Positions 34,833 through 44,785 of a stretch of DNA of 64,000 nucleotides are shown piece by piece. The DNA is taken from assembly GCF_001424165.1 (NCBI RefSeq), contig NZ_LMOJ01000022.1, forward strand, positions 87,882-151,881, read 5' to 3'. The translations under genes and the position numbers were made by a program. The notes under the pieces are model-generated. The model was given only the letters and a program-made list of their open reading frames with translations. It made no database searches and was not told the origin of the DNA. Position 1 is the first letter of the stretch; each line of letters opens with the position of its first letter. This stretch comes from Massilia sp. Leaf139. Its GTDB lineage: Bacteria > Pseudomonadota > Gammaproteobacteria > Burkholderiales > Burkholderiaceae_D.

Positions 34833-36091
34833 GCCGCCGCTCCGTTCAGGTGGGCGATGCGCACCGAGGCCGGCGGGTGCGAATCGTAGAAGGCCGAGTG
34901 CAGCGGATCGGGCGTCAGCGTCGAGGCATTGTCCTCGTACATCTTGACCAGGGCCGAGACCAGGTGGCTCGCATCGCTGTGCTTTGCCGCGAAGGCATCG
35001 GCCTCGAACTCGTGCTTGCGCGAGCTGATGGCGCTGAGCGGCCCGAGGACGAAGGTAAAGATCGGCAGCACCAGCATGAACAGCAGCAGGGCCATGGCGT
35101 CGTTCGGCGCCCCCAGCATGGGCATGACGCCCAGGCCGGTGTAGAACCAGCTTTGTTCCTTCAGGTAGCCCAGCAGCGCGAGGAAGGCCAGCGACAGCGC
35201 GAACATGACGACGATGCGCTTGACGATGTGGCGCAGCTTGAAGTGGCCGAGTTCGTGGGCCAGCACCGCTTCGATCTCGTGCGGCGCCAGGCGCTCGATC
35301 AGGGTGTCGAAAAAGACGATGCGCTTGGCCGCGCCGAAGCCGGAAAAATACGCGTTGCCGTGCGCGCTGCGGCGGCTGCCGTCCATCACGAACAGGCCTT
35401 TGGATGCGAAGCCTACACGGGCCATCAGGCCTTCGATGCGCGACTTGAGGCTTTCGTCGGACAGCGGCGTGAACTTGTTGAAGAGCGGCGCGATGACGCT
35501 CGGGTAGAGCACCATCATCAGGAGCTGGAAACCGCTCCACACCAGCCAGGTCCAGAACCACCATAGCGAACCGGCCGAGGCCATCAGGGTCAGCACCACC
35601 CACAGCAGCGGCAGGCCGATGGCGGCGCCGACCAGCGTTCCTTTCACCATGTCGGCCATCCACAGCTTGACGCTCATCTTGTTGAAGCCGAAGCGCTCTT
35701 CCAGCACGAACTGGCGGTAGTACTCGAAGGGCAGGTCGAGCAGGCCTGAGACGATTGCGAACGCGGCGATCAGCGCGATCTGATGTAGCATTCCCGGGCC
35801 GGCGAGGTGCAGCAGCGCGTTCGAGATGGCCTGCAGGCCGCCGAGCAGGGTGAAGCCGACCAGGACGAGGCCGCTCCAGAGCAGGGCTGCAATGCCGAAG
35901 CGGGTTTTCGCCACCGTGTAGTCGGCTGCCTTCTGGTGGGTCTCGAGCGACACCTTGGACGCGAACTCGGTGGGCACGGCGTCGCGGCGGCGCAGTACGT
36001 GGCGGATCTGGCGGTTGGCCAGCCAGAAGCGCAAGCCCAGCGTGAGCAGGAAGAAGACGACGAACAAAACCGAAAACGCGAGTGAAGACAT
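34829..36091 (-). CDS. M48 family (Ste24-like) membrane metallopeptidase
   Basis: A 420-residue zinc protease of the Ste24/CAAX-protease type. About seven membrane segments (first at 4-24, others near 65-85, 100-120, 150-180, 185-200, 295-315 and 330-350) surround the zinc motif [10 protein letters not shown] near residue 275; EFEADAF supplies the third ligand. [17 protein letters not shown] is conserved in the family. The bacterial substrate is unknown; membrane-protein quality control is plausible. It heads the operon with phhB and rsgA and is divergent from orn by 47 bases. Confidence 0.92.
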   Translation of the reverse strand: MSSLAFSVLFVVFFLLTLGLRFWLANRQIRHVLRRRDAVPTEFASKVSLETHQKAADYTVAKTRFGIAALLWSGLVLVGFTLLGGLQAISNALLHLAGPGMLHQIALIAAFAIVSGLLDLPFEYYRQFVLEERFGFNKMSVKLWMADMVKGTLVGAAIGLPLLWVVLTLMASAGSLWWFWTWLVWSGFQLLMMVLYPSVIAPLFNKFTPLSDESLKSRIEGLMARVGFASKGLFVMDGSRRSAHGNAYFSGFGAAKRIVFFDTLIERLAPHEIEAVLAHELGHFKLRHIVKRIVVMFALSLAFLALLGYLKEQSWFYTGLGVMPMLGAPNDAMALLLFMLVLPIFTFVLGPLSAISSRKHEFEADAFAAKHSDASHLVSALVKMYEDNASTLTPDPLHSAFYDSHPPASVRIAHLNGAAA

Positions 36092-36138
36092 TCCGTGCCT
36101 GTGAGAAAATGCAGGATTGATTAGGCAAAGAGAGAATT

Positions 36139-36735
36139 ATGTCACACCCAACCGATTCCGCAGTCCCGGCTAGCCCAGCATCCACCGCCCAGCGTCCCAA
36201 CGAGATGAACCTGGTCTGGGTCGACATGGAAATGACCGGCCTCGATCCGGATACCGACCGTATCATCGAAATCGCCGTCGTCGTCACCGACATGCACCTG
36301 AACGTGCTGGCCGAAGGCCCCGTGTTCGCCATCCACCAGTCCGACGAAACCCTGGACAAGATGGACAACTGGAACAAGGGCACCCATGGCAAGTCCGGCC
36401 TGATCGACCGCGTGCGCGCCTCGACCGTGACCGAAGCCGATGCCGAAGTCGCCCTGATCGCCTTCCTCAAGAATTTCGTTCCGGCGAACAAGTCGCCGAT
36501 GTGCGGCAACACGATCTGCCAGGATCGCCGCTTCATGGCGCGCGGCATGCCGAAGCTGGAAGCCTTCTTCCACTACCGTAATCTGGATGTGTCGACCCTG
36601 AAAGAATTGTGCCGCCGCTGGAAGCCGGAACTGGCCTCGGGCTTCAAGAAGCATCAGAAGCACACGGCGCTGGCGGACATCATCGAGTCGGTCGAAGAGC
36701 TCAAATACTACCGCGAGCACTTCATCAAGCTTTAA
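36139..36735 (+). CDS. orn: Oligoribonuclease
   Basis: A 198-residue DEDDh 3'-5' exonuclease that degrades two-to-five-base RNAs and pGpG, the linear breakdown product of c-di-[15 protein letters not shown] carries the first Asp/Glu, [11 protein letters not shown] the second Asp, and [10 protein letters not shown] the His and last Asp. It is about 20 residues longer than E. coli Orn at the N terminus; ATG 36139 has GAGAGAA upstream, while an internal ATG at 36205 would give the short form. The M48 protease gene is divergent. Confidence 0.95.
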   Translation: MSHPTDSAVPASPASTAQRPNEMNLVWVDMEMTGLDPDTDRIIEIAVVVTDMHLNVLAEGPVFAIHQSDETLDKMDNWNKGTHGKSGLIDRVRASTVTEADAEVALIAFLKNFVPANKSPMCGNTICQDRRFMARGMPKLEAFFHYRNLDVSTLKELCRRWKPELASGFKKHQKHTALADIIESVEELKYYREHFIKL

Positions 36736-36780
36736 CCCGCAAGCTGTGATGCACACGCTGTAAAAACGACAATCGGCAGT

Positions 36781-36807
36781 GTTCCCGAGCAATTCGTGCT
36801 CGGGAAC
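36781..36807. promoter_or_regulatory. Perfect 11-bp inverted repeat upstream of hybrid kinase
   Basis: GTTCCCGAGCA (36781-36791) and its complement (36797-36807) are separated by five bases. It lies 45 bases after the orn stop and 28 bases before the kinase ATG. With no T-run it is a poor terminator, so it could be an operator or a leader hairpin. A GTG at 36796 inside the loop is an alternative kinase start. Confidence 0.45.
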
Positions 36808-36834
36808 GCCGATGAACTGTGGGACAATCCGCAC

Positions 36835-39318
36835 ATGCCTGGATTCCTCCCCACCGACCCCTCCCAACCCCTGCGCGGTGTTCGCGCCTTGTTCGCGGCG
36901 CATGACTGGCGCAGCTGTCCGCTGGGCCATCCCGACACCTGGCCGGCCGAGCTGGCGACCGCCGTGCGCATGGCGCTCAATTCGTCCTTTCCGATGTTCG
37001 TGGCCTGGGGGCCGGATCTACGCTTCTTCTACAACGACGCCTACGCCGTCATTCTCGGCGCCAAGCATCCGGCCGCGCTGGCCCAGCCCTTCCGGGAAAT
37101 CTGGGCCGAAATCTGGAGCGAGCTGGTGCCGATCATCGACCAGGCGCTGTCGAACAAGTCGGCCTTCCACGAAGACCTGCCGCTGACGGTCGTGCGCCAG
37201 GGTTTTCCGGAGCAGGGCTATTTCACCTTCTCGTATTCGCCGCTGCACGACGGGACGGGCGCGGTGGCCGGCATGTACTGCACCGTCATCGAGACCACCA
37301 GCCGGGTGCAGTCCGAGCGCCGCGCCGCGATCGAACTCAGATTGTCCAATGCCCTGCGTCCACTCGGCTCTCCCGACGAGGTGCTGGCCACGGCCAGCGC
37401 CCTGCTGGCTGAAGAACTGGGCCTGAGCCGCGTGACCTATGCCGAGGTGGACGACGCCGGCCGTGCCTTTACCGTGCGCCACCAGTGGAACGCCGGCGGC
37501 GCCCAGGAATTGTCGCGCCAGGTGTATCCGCTCGATGGCTTCGGCCCGACCATCGCCGCGCTCACGCGCGCGGGCGAAACGCTGGTCGCCGGCGATATCG
37601 ACAGCGATCCGCGCTTCGTCGACTGCCGCACGATCTTCCGTGCAGAAGGGGCGGCCGCGGTGCTAACCGTGCCCCTGATGCGCGGCGGGCGCCTGGCCGG
37701 TTTCCTCAGCCTGAACCGCGCCGCGCCGTATCACTGGCTCGATGCCGACGTGCGCTTCACGCGCGAAACGGCCGAGCGCACCTGGGGCGCGCTGGAGACG
37801 GCGCGCGCCCAGGCCGAGCTGCGCGCCGAGCGCGACCGTAGCCGCTACATCTTCGACACCATCGGCGAAGGCTTCGGCCTGGCCGACCGCAACTGGACGA
37901 TGCTGGAGATGAATGCCGAAGGCCTGCGCATCTGCAGGTTGACGGCCGACCAGGTCATCGGCCGCAGTCACTGGGAACTGTTTCCCGAGGTCGAGGGCAC
38001 GGAGGCCGGCGCGATGCTGCACCGGGCCATGAACGAGCGCGTCGCCGGCACCGTCGAGCATCCCCTGAACCCGATCGACGGGCGCGAGGGCTGGAACGAG
38101 ATCCGCGCCTATCCGACCCAGGACGGCGGCGTCGCCATCTTTTTCCGCGAGATCACCGACCGCAAGCGCGCCGAGGAAAAGCTCAGGGAAGCCGACCAGC
38201 GCAAGGACGAGTTCCTGGCGATGCTGGCCCACGAGCTGCGTAATCCCCTGGCGCCGATCAGCGCGGCGGCCATGCTGCTCGACATGGGTTCGCTCAACGA
38301 AACCCGGGTGCGCCAGAGCAGCGCCATCATCGGGCGCCAGGTGCGCCACATGACGCGCCTGGTCGACGACCTGCTCGACGTCTCGCGCGTGACGCGCGGC
38401 CTGATCGAACTCGAACGCGTGCCGCTCGACGTGCGCGGCATCGTCGACGAAGCCATCGAGCAGGTACGCCCGCAACTGGCGGCGCGGCGCCAGCGCCTGG
38501 CGCTGCACTACCCGAGCGTGCCGCTGGTGGTCGAGGGCGACCGCGCGCGCCTGGTGCAGGTGATGTCGAATTTGCTCGGCAATGCCGTCAAGTACACGCC
38601 CGAGGACCGCGCGATCGAGGTTGGCGCCCAGGCCGTGGACGGCAAGCTGGTGCTGGTGGTGCGCGACGAGGGCATCGGCATGGAACGCGAACTGACCGAA
38701 CGCGCCTTCGACCTGTTCACCCAGGCCAAGCGCAGCTCGGATCGTTCCCAGGGCGGCCTCGGCCTGGGCCTGGCGCTGGTGCGCAACCTGGTCGAGCTCC
38801 ATGGCGGCACCGTCACTTGCGCCAGTCCGGGGCTGGGGCTGGGCTCGACCTTCACCGTGACGCTGCCGCTGGCGTCGGTGCTCGCACCTGGCGCCGCGCA
38901 GCCGATCGGGGAAGCGCGGCCCGCCGACGGCCTGCGCCTGCTGGTGGTCGACGACAACGTCGACGCCGCCACGACGCTGGCGCTGCTGCTGGAAACGGCC
39001 GGCCACGAAGTCTTCATCGAACACGAATCGCTGCGCGCGCTGGAGCTGGCGCGCGGCGCCCGGCTGGACGCCTGCCTGCTCGACATCGGCCTGCCCGACA
39101 TCGACGGCAACGAACTGGCGCGGCGCCTGCGCGCCCAGCCGGAAACGGCGCATTGCATACTGATCGCCGTCTCCGGCTACGGCCAGGAGCAGGATCGGCG
39201 CACGGCGCTCGCGGCCGGCTTCAACCATCACCTGGTCAAGCCGGTCGAGATCGAGGCGCTTGATGCCCTGCTGGCGCAGGTGCGCCGCGGCGGCGCATCC
39301 GAACGGCGCCGCGCCTGA
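36835..39318 (+). CDS. PAS-GAF-PAS hybrid sensor histidine kinase
   Basis: An 827-residue soluble hybrid kinase. A PAS-like domain (about 35-170), a GAF domain (about 180-325) and a second PAS domain (about 335-450) lead to a HisKA motif, FLAMLAHELRNPLAPI. An HATPase domain (NLLGNAVKYTPEDR, DEGIGM, GGLGLGLALVRNL) follows. The protein ends in a receiver domain with LLVVDDNVDAA, the phospho-Asp in CLLDIGLPDIDG and Lys in HLVKPVE. No membrane segment is seen, so the signal is cytoplasmic. No output regulator is adjacent. The ATG at 36835 is preferred. Confidence 0.9.
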   Translation: MPGFLPTDPSQPLRGVRALFAAHDWRSCPLGHPDTWPAELATAVRMALNSSFPMFVAWGPDLRFFYNDAYAVILGAKHPAALAQPFREIWAEIWSELVPIIDQALSNKSAFHEDLPLTVVRQGFPEQGYFTFSYSPLHDGTGAVAGMYCTVIETTSRVQSERRAAIELRLSNALRPLGSPDEVLATASALLAEELGLSRVTYAEVDDAGRAFTVRHQWNAGGAQELSRQVYPLDGFGPTIAALTRAGETLVAGDIDSDPRFVDCRTIFRAEGAAAVLTVPLMRGGRLAGFLSLNRAAPYHWLDADVRFTRETAERTWGALETARAQAELRAERDRSRYIFDTIGEGFGLADRNWTMLEMNAEGLRICRLTADQVIGRSHWELFPEVEGTEAGAMLHRAMNERVAGTVEHPLNPIDGREGWNEIRAYPTQDGGVAIFFREITDRKRAEEKLREADQRKDEFLAMLAHELRNPLAPISAAAMLLDMGSLNETRVRQSSAIIGRQVRHMTRLVDDLLDVSRVTRGLIELERVPLDVRGIVDEAIEQVRPQLAARRQRLALHYPSVPLVVEGDRARLVQVMSNLLGNAVKYTPEDRAIEVGAQAVDGKLVLVVRDEGIGMERELTERAFDLFTQAKRSSDRSQGGLGLGLALVRNLVELHGGTVTCASPGLGLGSTFTVTLPLASVLAPGAAQPIGEARPADGLRLLVVDDNVDAATTLALLLETAGHEVFIEHESLRALELARGARLDACLLDIGLPDIDGNELARRLRAQPETAHCILIAVSGYGQEQDRRTALAAGFNHHLVKPVEIEALDALLAQVRRGGASERRRA

Positions 39319-39330
39319 CGCCTCGCCACC

Positions 39331-40272
39331 TTAGCGCATCTGGGTGTAGTTGACCGGGATCCAGCGGTAGCCCTTGCCCTCGGTGCGCAGGTAGCCCAGG
39401 CCCGGGAACTGCAGATGGGCGCCGCCGATCAGCGCGCCATCCTTGGCAGCCGCGTCGAACAGCTTTTTACGGGCGGCGGCGGCCGCCTTCTGGTCGCCGT
39501 CGAAGCCGATCGTCACCGCCGGATCCTCGAACTGCACCGCGCCCACGTGGATCAGGTCGCCGATCGCGACCATCTTCTGGCCGCGGCTCTCCACCACGAA
39601 GGTGGTGTGGCCCGGCGTGTGGCCGTGCCCGCCCTGGGCGCGGATGCCGGGCGAGACCTCGACGTCGCCCTCGAAAGTTTTGAACTTGCCGGCTTTCACA
39701 TACGGGTCGAGCGCGGCCATCGCGTTCTTGAACGTGCCCTTGCCGTCTTCCGGCGCCTTGTCCATGTTCGCCTGGCTCAGCCAGTGGTCGGCTTCCTTTT
39801 TCGCCGCACGCACGGTCGCGTTCGGGAAGGCCATCTTCGACTGCACCAGCAGGCCGCCCAGGTGGTCGCTGTGCATGTGGGTCAGGTAGACCTCGTCGAC
39901 CTGTTCCGCGCTGTAGCCGGCCGCCTTCATGTTGGCCAGGAGCTTGCCCAGCGTCGGCCCGAACAGCACGCCGGCGCCGGTGTCGATCAGGATCAGCTTG
40001 CTGCCGGTGTTGATCAGGAAGGCATTGTCCGAGGTTTCCAGCGGCGCCTTCAGGTGCGCCTTGGCCAGCGCTGCGTTCGTCTTGTCGGCCTTTTGCGTCA
40101 GCAGCTTGTCGACCGGCAGGTCGACCGTGCCGTCCGACAGCGGCGTCACCTCGAAGTCGCCCAGCATCATGCGGAAATAGCCGGGCGCCGGCGTTTTCGC
40201 CATCGGCGCGGCGGCAAACGACGGGGCGGCGGCAAAGGCGGCCAGGAGCAGGGACAGGGCGGTGCGTTTCAT
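39331..40272 (-). CDS. Secreted metallo-beta-lactamase-fold hydrolase
   Basis: A 313-residue protein with a signal peptide (MKRTALSLLLAAFAAAPSFAAA) and an MBL fold. THMHSDHLGG is the zinc motif, with later ligands in GHTPGHT and AIGDLIHVG. Relatives include quorum-quenching lactonases and other MBL hydrolases; substrate is not determined, and beta-lactamase activity is not implied. The start ATG 40272 has CACGGAGA upstream. The next gene on this strand is also an exported hydrolase, 135 bases away. Confidence 0.9.
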   Translation of the reverse strand: MKRTALSLLLAAFAAAPSFAAAPMAKTPAPGYFRMMLGDFEVTPLSDGTVDLPVDKLLTQKADKTNAALAKAHLKAPLETSDNAFLINTGSKLILIDTGAGVLFGPTLGKLLANMKAAGYSAEQVDEVYLTHMHSDHLGGLLVQSKMAFPNATVRAAKKEADHWLSQANMDKAPEDGKGTFKNAMAALDPYVKAGKFKTFEGDVEVSPGIRAQGGHGHTPGHTTFVVESRGQKMVAIGDLIHVGAVQFEDPAVTIGFDGDQKAAAAARKKLFDAAAKDGALIGGAHLQFPGLGYLRTEGKGYRWIPVNYTQMR

Positions 40273-40407
40273 GGGGTCTCCGTGAAGATGTTGTGGTCGA
40301 AATGGCAGGGTTGGATATCGTACATCAAGGCCGAGCCGGCCGTGGGGTTCCGGCTCCACCCTTGTGCGGCCGGCCGCAGGGCGGCGGCGCCATGCGGCCG
40401 CTCCTGC

Positions 40408-41436
40408 TTATTTCGCCGCGAACGCCTTCTTCAAGGCGTCGGCCGCGAACTGCTCCGCTTCCTTCGCCTTCGGCACCACCGCGCCCATACCGAAGAACTC
40501 GTGCGCCACGCCCTTGTACTCCCTGTACTCCACGGCGACGCCATCCTTCTTCAGCCGATCCGCATAGGCCTTGCCTTCGGACAGCAGCGGATCGATCTCG
40601 GCCGCGACGATGGTCGCCGGCGGCAGGCCTTTCAGGGACGCGGCCTTCATCGGCAGCGCATAGGGATTCTTCGGGTCGCCTCCGTAGTGCTTGAAGAACC
40701 AGCCCATCATGGCCTTGTTGAGCGGCTTGGCCTCGGCATTCTTGCGGTACGAAGGCGTGTTCATGTCGTCGTTCACCACCGGATACACCAGCAGCTGGTG
40801 CACGGGCAGGGCGACGTTCTTGTCGCGCGCCATCATCGACACCACGGTCGCCAGGTTGCCGCCCGCGCTCTCGCCGCCGACCGCGACGCGCATCGGGTCG
40901 CCGTTGAATTCGCGCGCATGCTCGATCGTCCACTGGTAGGCGGCGAAGGCATCGTTCGGCGCGGCGGGGAAGGGGTGTTCCGGGGCGCGCCGGTAGTCGA
41001 CCGACACCATGATCGCGTTCGCCATCTTCGCCAGCGCGCGCGGGCTGGCGTCATAGACTTTCGTGTCGGCGATCACGAAGCCGCCGCCGTGGTAATACAC
41101 CATCACCGGGAAAGGGCCCTTCCCTTCGGGGGTATAGATGTGCACCGGGAAGCTGGCGTCGCCGCTGCCGACCGTCATCGTCTTGACCGTCACGCCCGGC
41201 TCCGGCGCGGTGGATCGCTTCATATCGGTGAGGACTTTCTTGACGGCGTCGGCCGGCGTGGGCTGCTTGCGTGCTTCTTCCGGCGTCAGGGTCTCGATCG
41301 GCTTCGGGTTCAAGGCCGCGTGGGCATCGAGCACCTTCTGCATGTGCGGTTCGGCCTTGGGCGGCTGTGCGCGCGCGCCGGCGGCGAGGAGGAGGGCGGC
41401 GCCGGCAAGCAGCGTGAGGGGCAGGGCTTTTTTCAT
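40408..41436 (-). CDS. Exported alpha/beta hydrolase, HSL-type esterase
   Basis: A 342-residue esterase of the hormone-sensitive lipase group. A signal peptide (about 1-23, ending AGARA) precedes the oxyanion motif YYHGGGFV, the nucleophile in GGESAGG, Asp in AAEIDPLLSEG and His in KGVAHEF. It is probably periplasmic. The start ATG 41436 has AAAAGGAG upstream; the frame extends to 42138 but overlaps the HPP gene. It may be co-transcribed with the MBL-fold gene. Confidence 0.92.
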   Translation of the reverse strand: MKKALPLTLLAGAALLLAAGARAQPPKAEPHMQKVLDAHAALNPKPIETLTPEEARKQPTPADAVKKVLTDMKRSTAPEPGVTVKTMTVGSGDASFPVHIYTPEGKGPFPVMVYYHGGGFVIADTKVYDASPRALAKMANAIMVSVDYRRAPEHPFPAAPNDAFAAYQWTIEHAREFNGDPMRVAVGGESAGGNLATVVSMMARDKNVALPVHQLLVYPVVNDDMNTPSYRKNAEAKPLNKAMMGWFFKHYGGDPKNPYALPMKAASLKGLPPATIVAAEIDPLLSEGKAYADRLKKDGVAVEYREYKGVAHEFFGMGAVVPKAKEAEQFAADALKKAFAAK

Positions 41437-41653
41437 CGGGAACTCCTTTTTATCGAATTTGACATCACGCGGCGCGGTGCGCCACCCGTGATCGCCCGTA
41501 CAGGCTCGCAGAAGGAAGGCCGGTCGTCCGTGCGCGAACGCGCATTTGCCGAATTTGACGATGTGAGACGGCGTGTGTCGGCAGCGCCAGGCTGGCGTCC
41601 TGCAGGCGAAACATGCTTGTGGTGTAATTGCACTCTTTGCTTCACAAAGTGTT

Positions 41654-42781
41654 ATGCGCGCAACATTCCGCCAATGGCTGCACGGCTTCCTGCCCGAGCC
41701 TTTCCCCGCCCGCCTTCCCGAACGTGTCCGCGCGGCCATCGGCGCCTGTGTCGGCCTGTTCGTCACGGCGCTGCTCACCCACGTGCTGGCGCCCGGCCTG
41801 GCCTCCTGGCTGATCGCGCCGATGGGCGCTTCGGCCGTGCTGCTGTTTTGCGTGCCGGCCAGCCCCCTGGCCCAGCCCTGGTCGGTGGTGGGCGGGAATA
41901 CGGTCTCGGCCCTGATCGGCGTGGCCTGCGCGAGTTTTATTCCCGACGCGCTGCTGGCCGCGCCCCTGGCCGGCTGCCTGGCGATCGCCGCCATGTTCGC
42001 GCTGCGCTGCCTGCATCCGCCGGGCGGCGCCGTCGCGCTCACCGCCGTGCTGGGCGGGCAGGCGGTGCAGCAGGCCGGCTGGCTGTTCGCCCTCAGCCCG
42101 GTGGCGCTGAACTCGACCCTGATCGTCCTCGCCGCCATCCTTTACAACAACCTGACCGGGCGCCGCTATCCGCATGCCCAGCACGCGGCCGACCGCAACG
42201 TGCACGGCACCGGCGACCCGACGCCGGCCGCGCGCCTGGGCATCACCGAGGACGACCTGGAAGCGGCACTGAGCCGCTACGGCGAAGTGCTGGACGTGAG
42301 CCGCGACGACTTGCTGGCGATTGTCGACGACGCGCGCCAGCTGGCGCTGCACCGCCATTTCAAGGAGCGCACCTGCGGCGAACTGATGTCGACCCGGATC
42401 GTGTTCGTCGCGCCGCGCGACTCGCTCGCCCATGCGCGCGAATTGCTGCTGCGCCATCGCCTGCAGTCGCTGCCGGTGCTGGACGAAACGCGCCGCCTGC
42501 GCGGTGTGCTGGCCCAGGAAGACATCCTGCGCCAGGTCGGCTGGGGTGCGCGCCTGCGCGCGCTGGTGCCGGGCGCCGGGCCGCGCGTGCAGGACGCGAT
42601 GCAGCAGCGCGTGGTCGCCCTGGCGACCGACGCGCCGCTGGCGCGGCTGGTGCCGCTGCTGAGCGAGAAGGGCTATCACCAGGTGGCGATCATCGACGCC
42701 GAGGGCGCCATGGTCGGCCTGGTGAGCCAGTCGGATCTGCTGGCGGCGCTGTGCGAGGAGCGCCTGGAGAGCGCAGCCTAG
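41654..42781 (+). CDS. HPP-family membrane protein with CBS pair
   Basis: A 375-residue protein. The N-terminal half (about 1-170) is an HPP domain with four to five membrane segments and the signature LRCLHPPGGAVALTAVLGG. The C-terminal half holds two CBS domains (about 240-305 and 310-372), which usually bind adenine nucleotides. HPP proteins have been linked to nitrite transport in plastids and cyanobacteria; the role of the CBS form is unproven. The start is ATG 41654, just after an imperfect CTTTG...CAAAG hairpin. Confidence 0.9.
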   Translation: MRATFRQWLHGFLPEPFPARLPERVRAAIGACVGLFVTALLTHVLAPGLASWLIAPMGASAVLLFCVPASPLAQPWSVVGGNTVSALIGVACASFIPDALLAAPLAGCLAIAAMFALRCLHPPGGAVALTAVLGGQAVQQAGWLFALSPVALNSTLIVLAAILYNNLTGRRYPHAQHAADRNVHGTGDPTPAARLGITEDDLEAALSRYGEVLDVSRDDLLAIVDDARQLALHRHFKERTCGELMSTRIVFVAPRDSLAHARELLLRHRLQSLPVLDETRRLRGVLAQEDILRQVGWGARLRALVPGAGPRVQDAMQQRVVALATDAPLARLVPLLSEKGYHQVAIIDAEGAMVGLVSQSDLLAALCEERLESAA

Positions 42782-42877
42782 CCGCTGTTGCGAACGGCGG
42801 CGCTATGTATGTTTCCGCACTGAACGAACACGTGCACGGTCATATTCTGGGAGGTAACAAAGCACTCAGGAACCACC

Positions 42878-44728
42878 ATGCCGACCTCCGCCACCACCGA
42901 CGCAGCACCGAATGACAATCCGGCGGAACCCGAAGAGAAACCCCGGGCCGCCCCCTTGTCCCTCGCCGCCTGGAAGCAGTTCCTTCACGTGGCCAAACCC
43001 TACTGGCTGGGCGACCAGAAGAAGAAAGCGTGGTCGCTGCTGCTGCTCCTGATCGTGCTGATGCTGGTCGAGACCAAGCTGGCCGTCATGCTCAACGACC
43101 AGGCCGGCGAGATGACCTCGGCGCTGGCGGGCAAGGACCGCGACCGCTTCTGGACATCGGTGCGGGCCTGCCTGTACGTGCTGGCTTTCGCGGTGCCGGT
43201 GTACGCCTTCTATTACTACATGCGCGACCTTTTCGCCAACCAGTGGCGGCGCTGGCTGACGGGGCGCTTCCTGGACGGCTACCTGAAGGGGCGCAAATAC
43301 TATGCGCTCGGCGCCGACAGCGGGATCGACAACCCCGACCAGCGCATCAGCGAGGACGTTAACACCTTCACCGGCCGCTCGATCCACTTCCTGCTGATTT
43401 TTCTCGGTTCGCTCATGCAGCTGGTCGCCTTCAGCGCCGTGCTGTGGTCGATCTCCCACCTGCTGGTGGGCGTGCTGGTCGCATATGCCGTCGTCGGCAC
43501 CGTGATCGCGCTGTACGTGTTCGGCACGCCGCTGATCCGGCTGAATTTCTGGCAGCTGCGGCGCGAGGCGGATTTCCGCTTCAGCCTGATGCGCCTGCGC
43601 GAAAACGCCGAATCGATCGCCTTCTACCGCGGCGAGGCGCAGGAACGCGCCCATATCGACAGCAAGTTCGAGGAGGTGTTCCAGAATTTCGCGCGGCTGA
43701 TCAGGAAGCAGCGCTCGCTGAACCTGTTCCAGCGCGCCTTCAGCCAGCTGACCCTGGTGCTGCCGGGCGTGATCCTGGCCGACGGCGTGCTCTCGGGCCA
43801 GTTGGAAGTGGGGCGCGCGATCCAGGCGGCCGGGGCGTTCACCGCCGTGCTCGGCGCCGTGGGCGTGATCGTCGATAACTTCGAGAGCCTGAGCCGCTTC
43901 GTGGCCGGCATCGACCGCCTGCAGACCTTGTCGCGGCTGGTGCTGCCCGACCTGGCGTCCGATCCCGATGCGAACGAGAACCCGGCGCGCATCGCCCTGC
44001 GTCCCGGCGCCCACCTCGCGCTGGAAGGGCTGACCCTGCATCCGCCGCAGTCCGAACGCGTGCTGATCAAGGAGCTGAACCTGGTGCTGCGGCCGGGCGA
44101 CGCGCTCCTGATCACCGGCGACAGCGGCTGCGGCAAGAGCTCGCTGCTGCGTGCGATCGCGGGATTGTGGGACCGGGGCAGCGGCACGATCCAGCATCCG
44201 CCCCTGGACGAATGCTTCTTCCTGCCGCAACAGCCCTACCTGCAGCCGGGCACCCTGCGCAGCCAGCTGATCTACCCGAGCGCGACTTCGAGTCTCGGCG
44301 ACGAGGAGCTGCTAGAGATCCTGGAACAGGTGCACCTGCCGCGCCTGGCCGAGCGCGTGGGCGGGCTGGACGCCGTGCAGGACTGGGAAAAGCTGCTGTC
44401 GGTCGGCGAACAGCAGCGCCTCGCCTTCGGCCGCGTGCTGGTGCACCGGCCCGGCGTCGTCATCCTCGACGAAGCGACCAGTGCGCTCGACAGCGCCAAC
44501 GAAGCCTCGCTCTACGCGCGCCTGCGCGCCGGCGGCACCACCCTGATCAGCATCGCGCACCGCGCCGCCGTGCTGCGCCACCACACTCACGTGCTGCACC
44601 TGCTGGGCGATGGCGCCTGGGAGATCCACGAGGCCGGCGGCTACGACTTCGACGCGCCTTCCGCAGCGACGCGCGGCGCGGCCGATGCACAGCCTGTGCC
44701 GCCCGCGCTGGCCGTGGTGGCAGCGTAA
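42878..44728 (+). CDS. ABC transporter, fused permease-ATPase (YddA/COG4178 family)
   Basis: A 616-residue half transporter of the group that includes SbmA/BacA-like permease domains fused to an ATPase, linked to export of peptides or uptake of cobalamin and antimicrobial peptides. The membrane domain (about 45-340) has FANQWRRWLTGRFLDGYL, NPDQRISEDVNTF and EAESIAFYRGE-type sequences (ENAESIAFYRGE). The ATPase has Walker A GDSGCGKSS, the signature LSVGEQQRLAFGR and Walker B VVILDEATSALD. It probably works as a homodimer. Substrate unknown. It starts 96 bases after the HPP gene on the same strand. Confidence 0.9.
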   Translation: MPTSATTDAAPNDNPAEPEEKPRAAPLSLAAWKQFLHVAKPYWLGDQKKKAWSLLLLLIVLMLVETKLAVMLNDQAGEMTSALAGKDRDRFWTSVRACLYVLAFAVPVYAFYYYMRDLFANQWRRWLTGRFLDGYLKGRKYYALGADSGIDNPDQRISEDVNTFTGRSIHFLLIFLGSLMQLVAFSAVLWSISHLLVGVLVAYAVVGTVIALYVFGTPLIRLNFWQLRREADFRFSLMRLRENAESIAFYRGEAQERAHIDSKFEEVFQNFARLIRKQRSLNLFQRAFSQLTLVLPGVILADGVLSGQLEVGRAIQAAGAFTAVLGAVGVIVDNFESLSRFVAGIDRLQTLSRLVLPDLASDPDANENPARIALRPGAHLALEGLTLHPPQSERVLIKELNLVLRPGDALLITGDSGCGKSSLLRAIAGLWDRGSGTIQHPPLDECFFLPQQPYLQPGTLRSQLIYPSATSSLGDEELLEILEQVHLPRLAERVGGLDAVQDWEKLLSVGEQQRLAFGRVLVHRPGVVILDEATSALDSANEASLYARLRAGGTTLISIAHRAAVLRHHTHVLHLLGDGAWEIHEAGGYDFDAPSAATRGAADAQPVPPALAVVAA

Positions 44729-44732
44729 ACGA

Positions 44733-44762
44733 CAAAGCCCGCGGGCCGAAGCACCGCGGGCC
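44733..44762 (-). terminator. Hairpin terminator candidate
   Basis: The stem GCCCGCGG/CCGCGGGC (44737-44744 with 44754-44761) is followed on the minus strand by TTTGT. It lies between the convergent ABC and PEP-CTERM genes. Confidence 0.55.
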
Positions 44763-44785
44763 TCGATGCCGCCAGGGCGGCGGTC

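Noticed and set aside
39415..42915. 1166-codon plus-strand frame
   Set aside because: It overlaps two minus-strand hydrolases and, in another frame, the HPP gene, all of which have recognisable motifs and ribosome sites.
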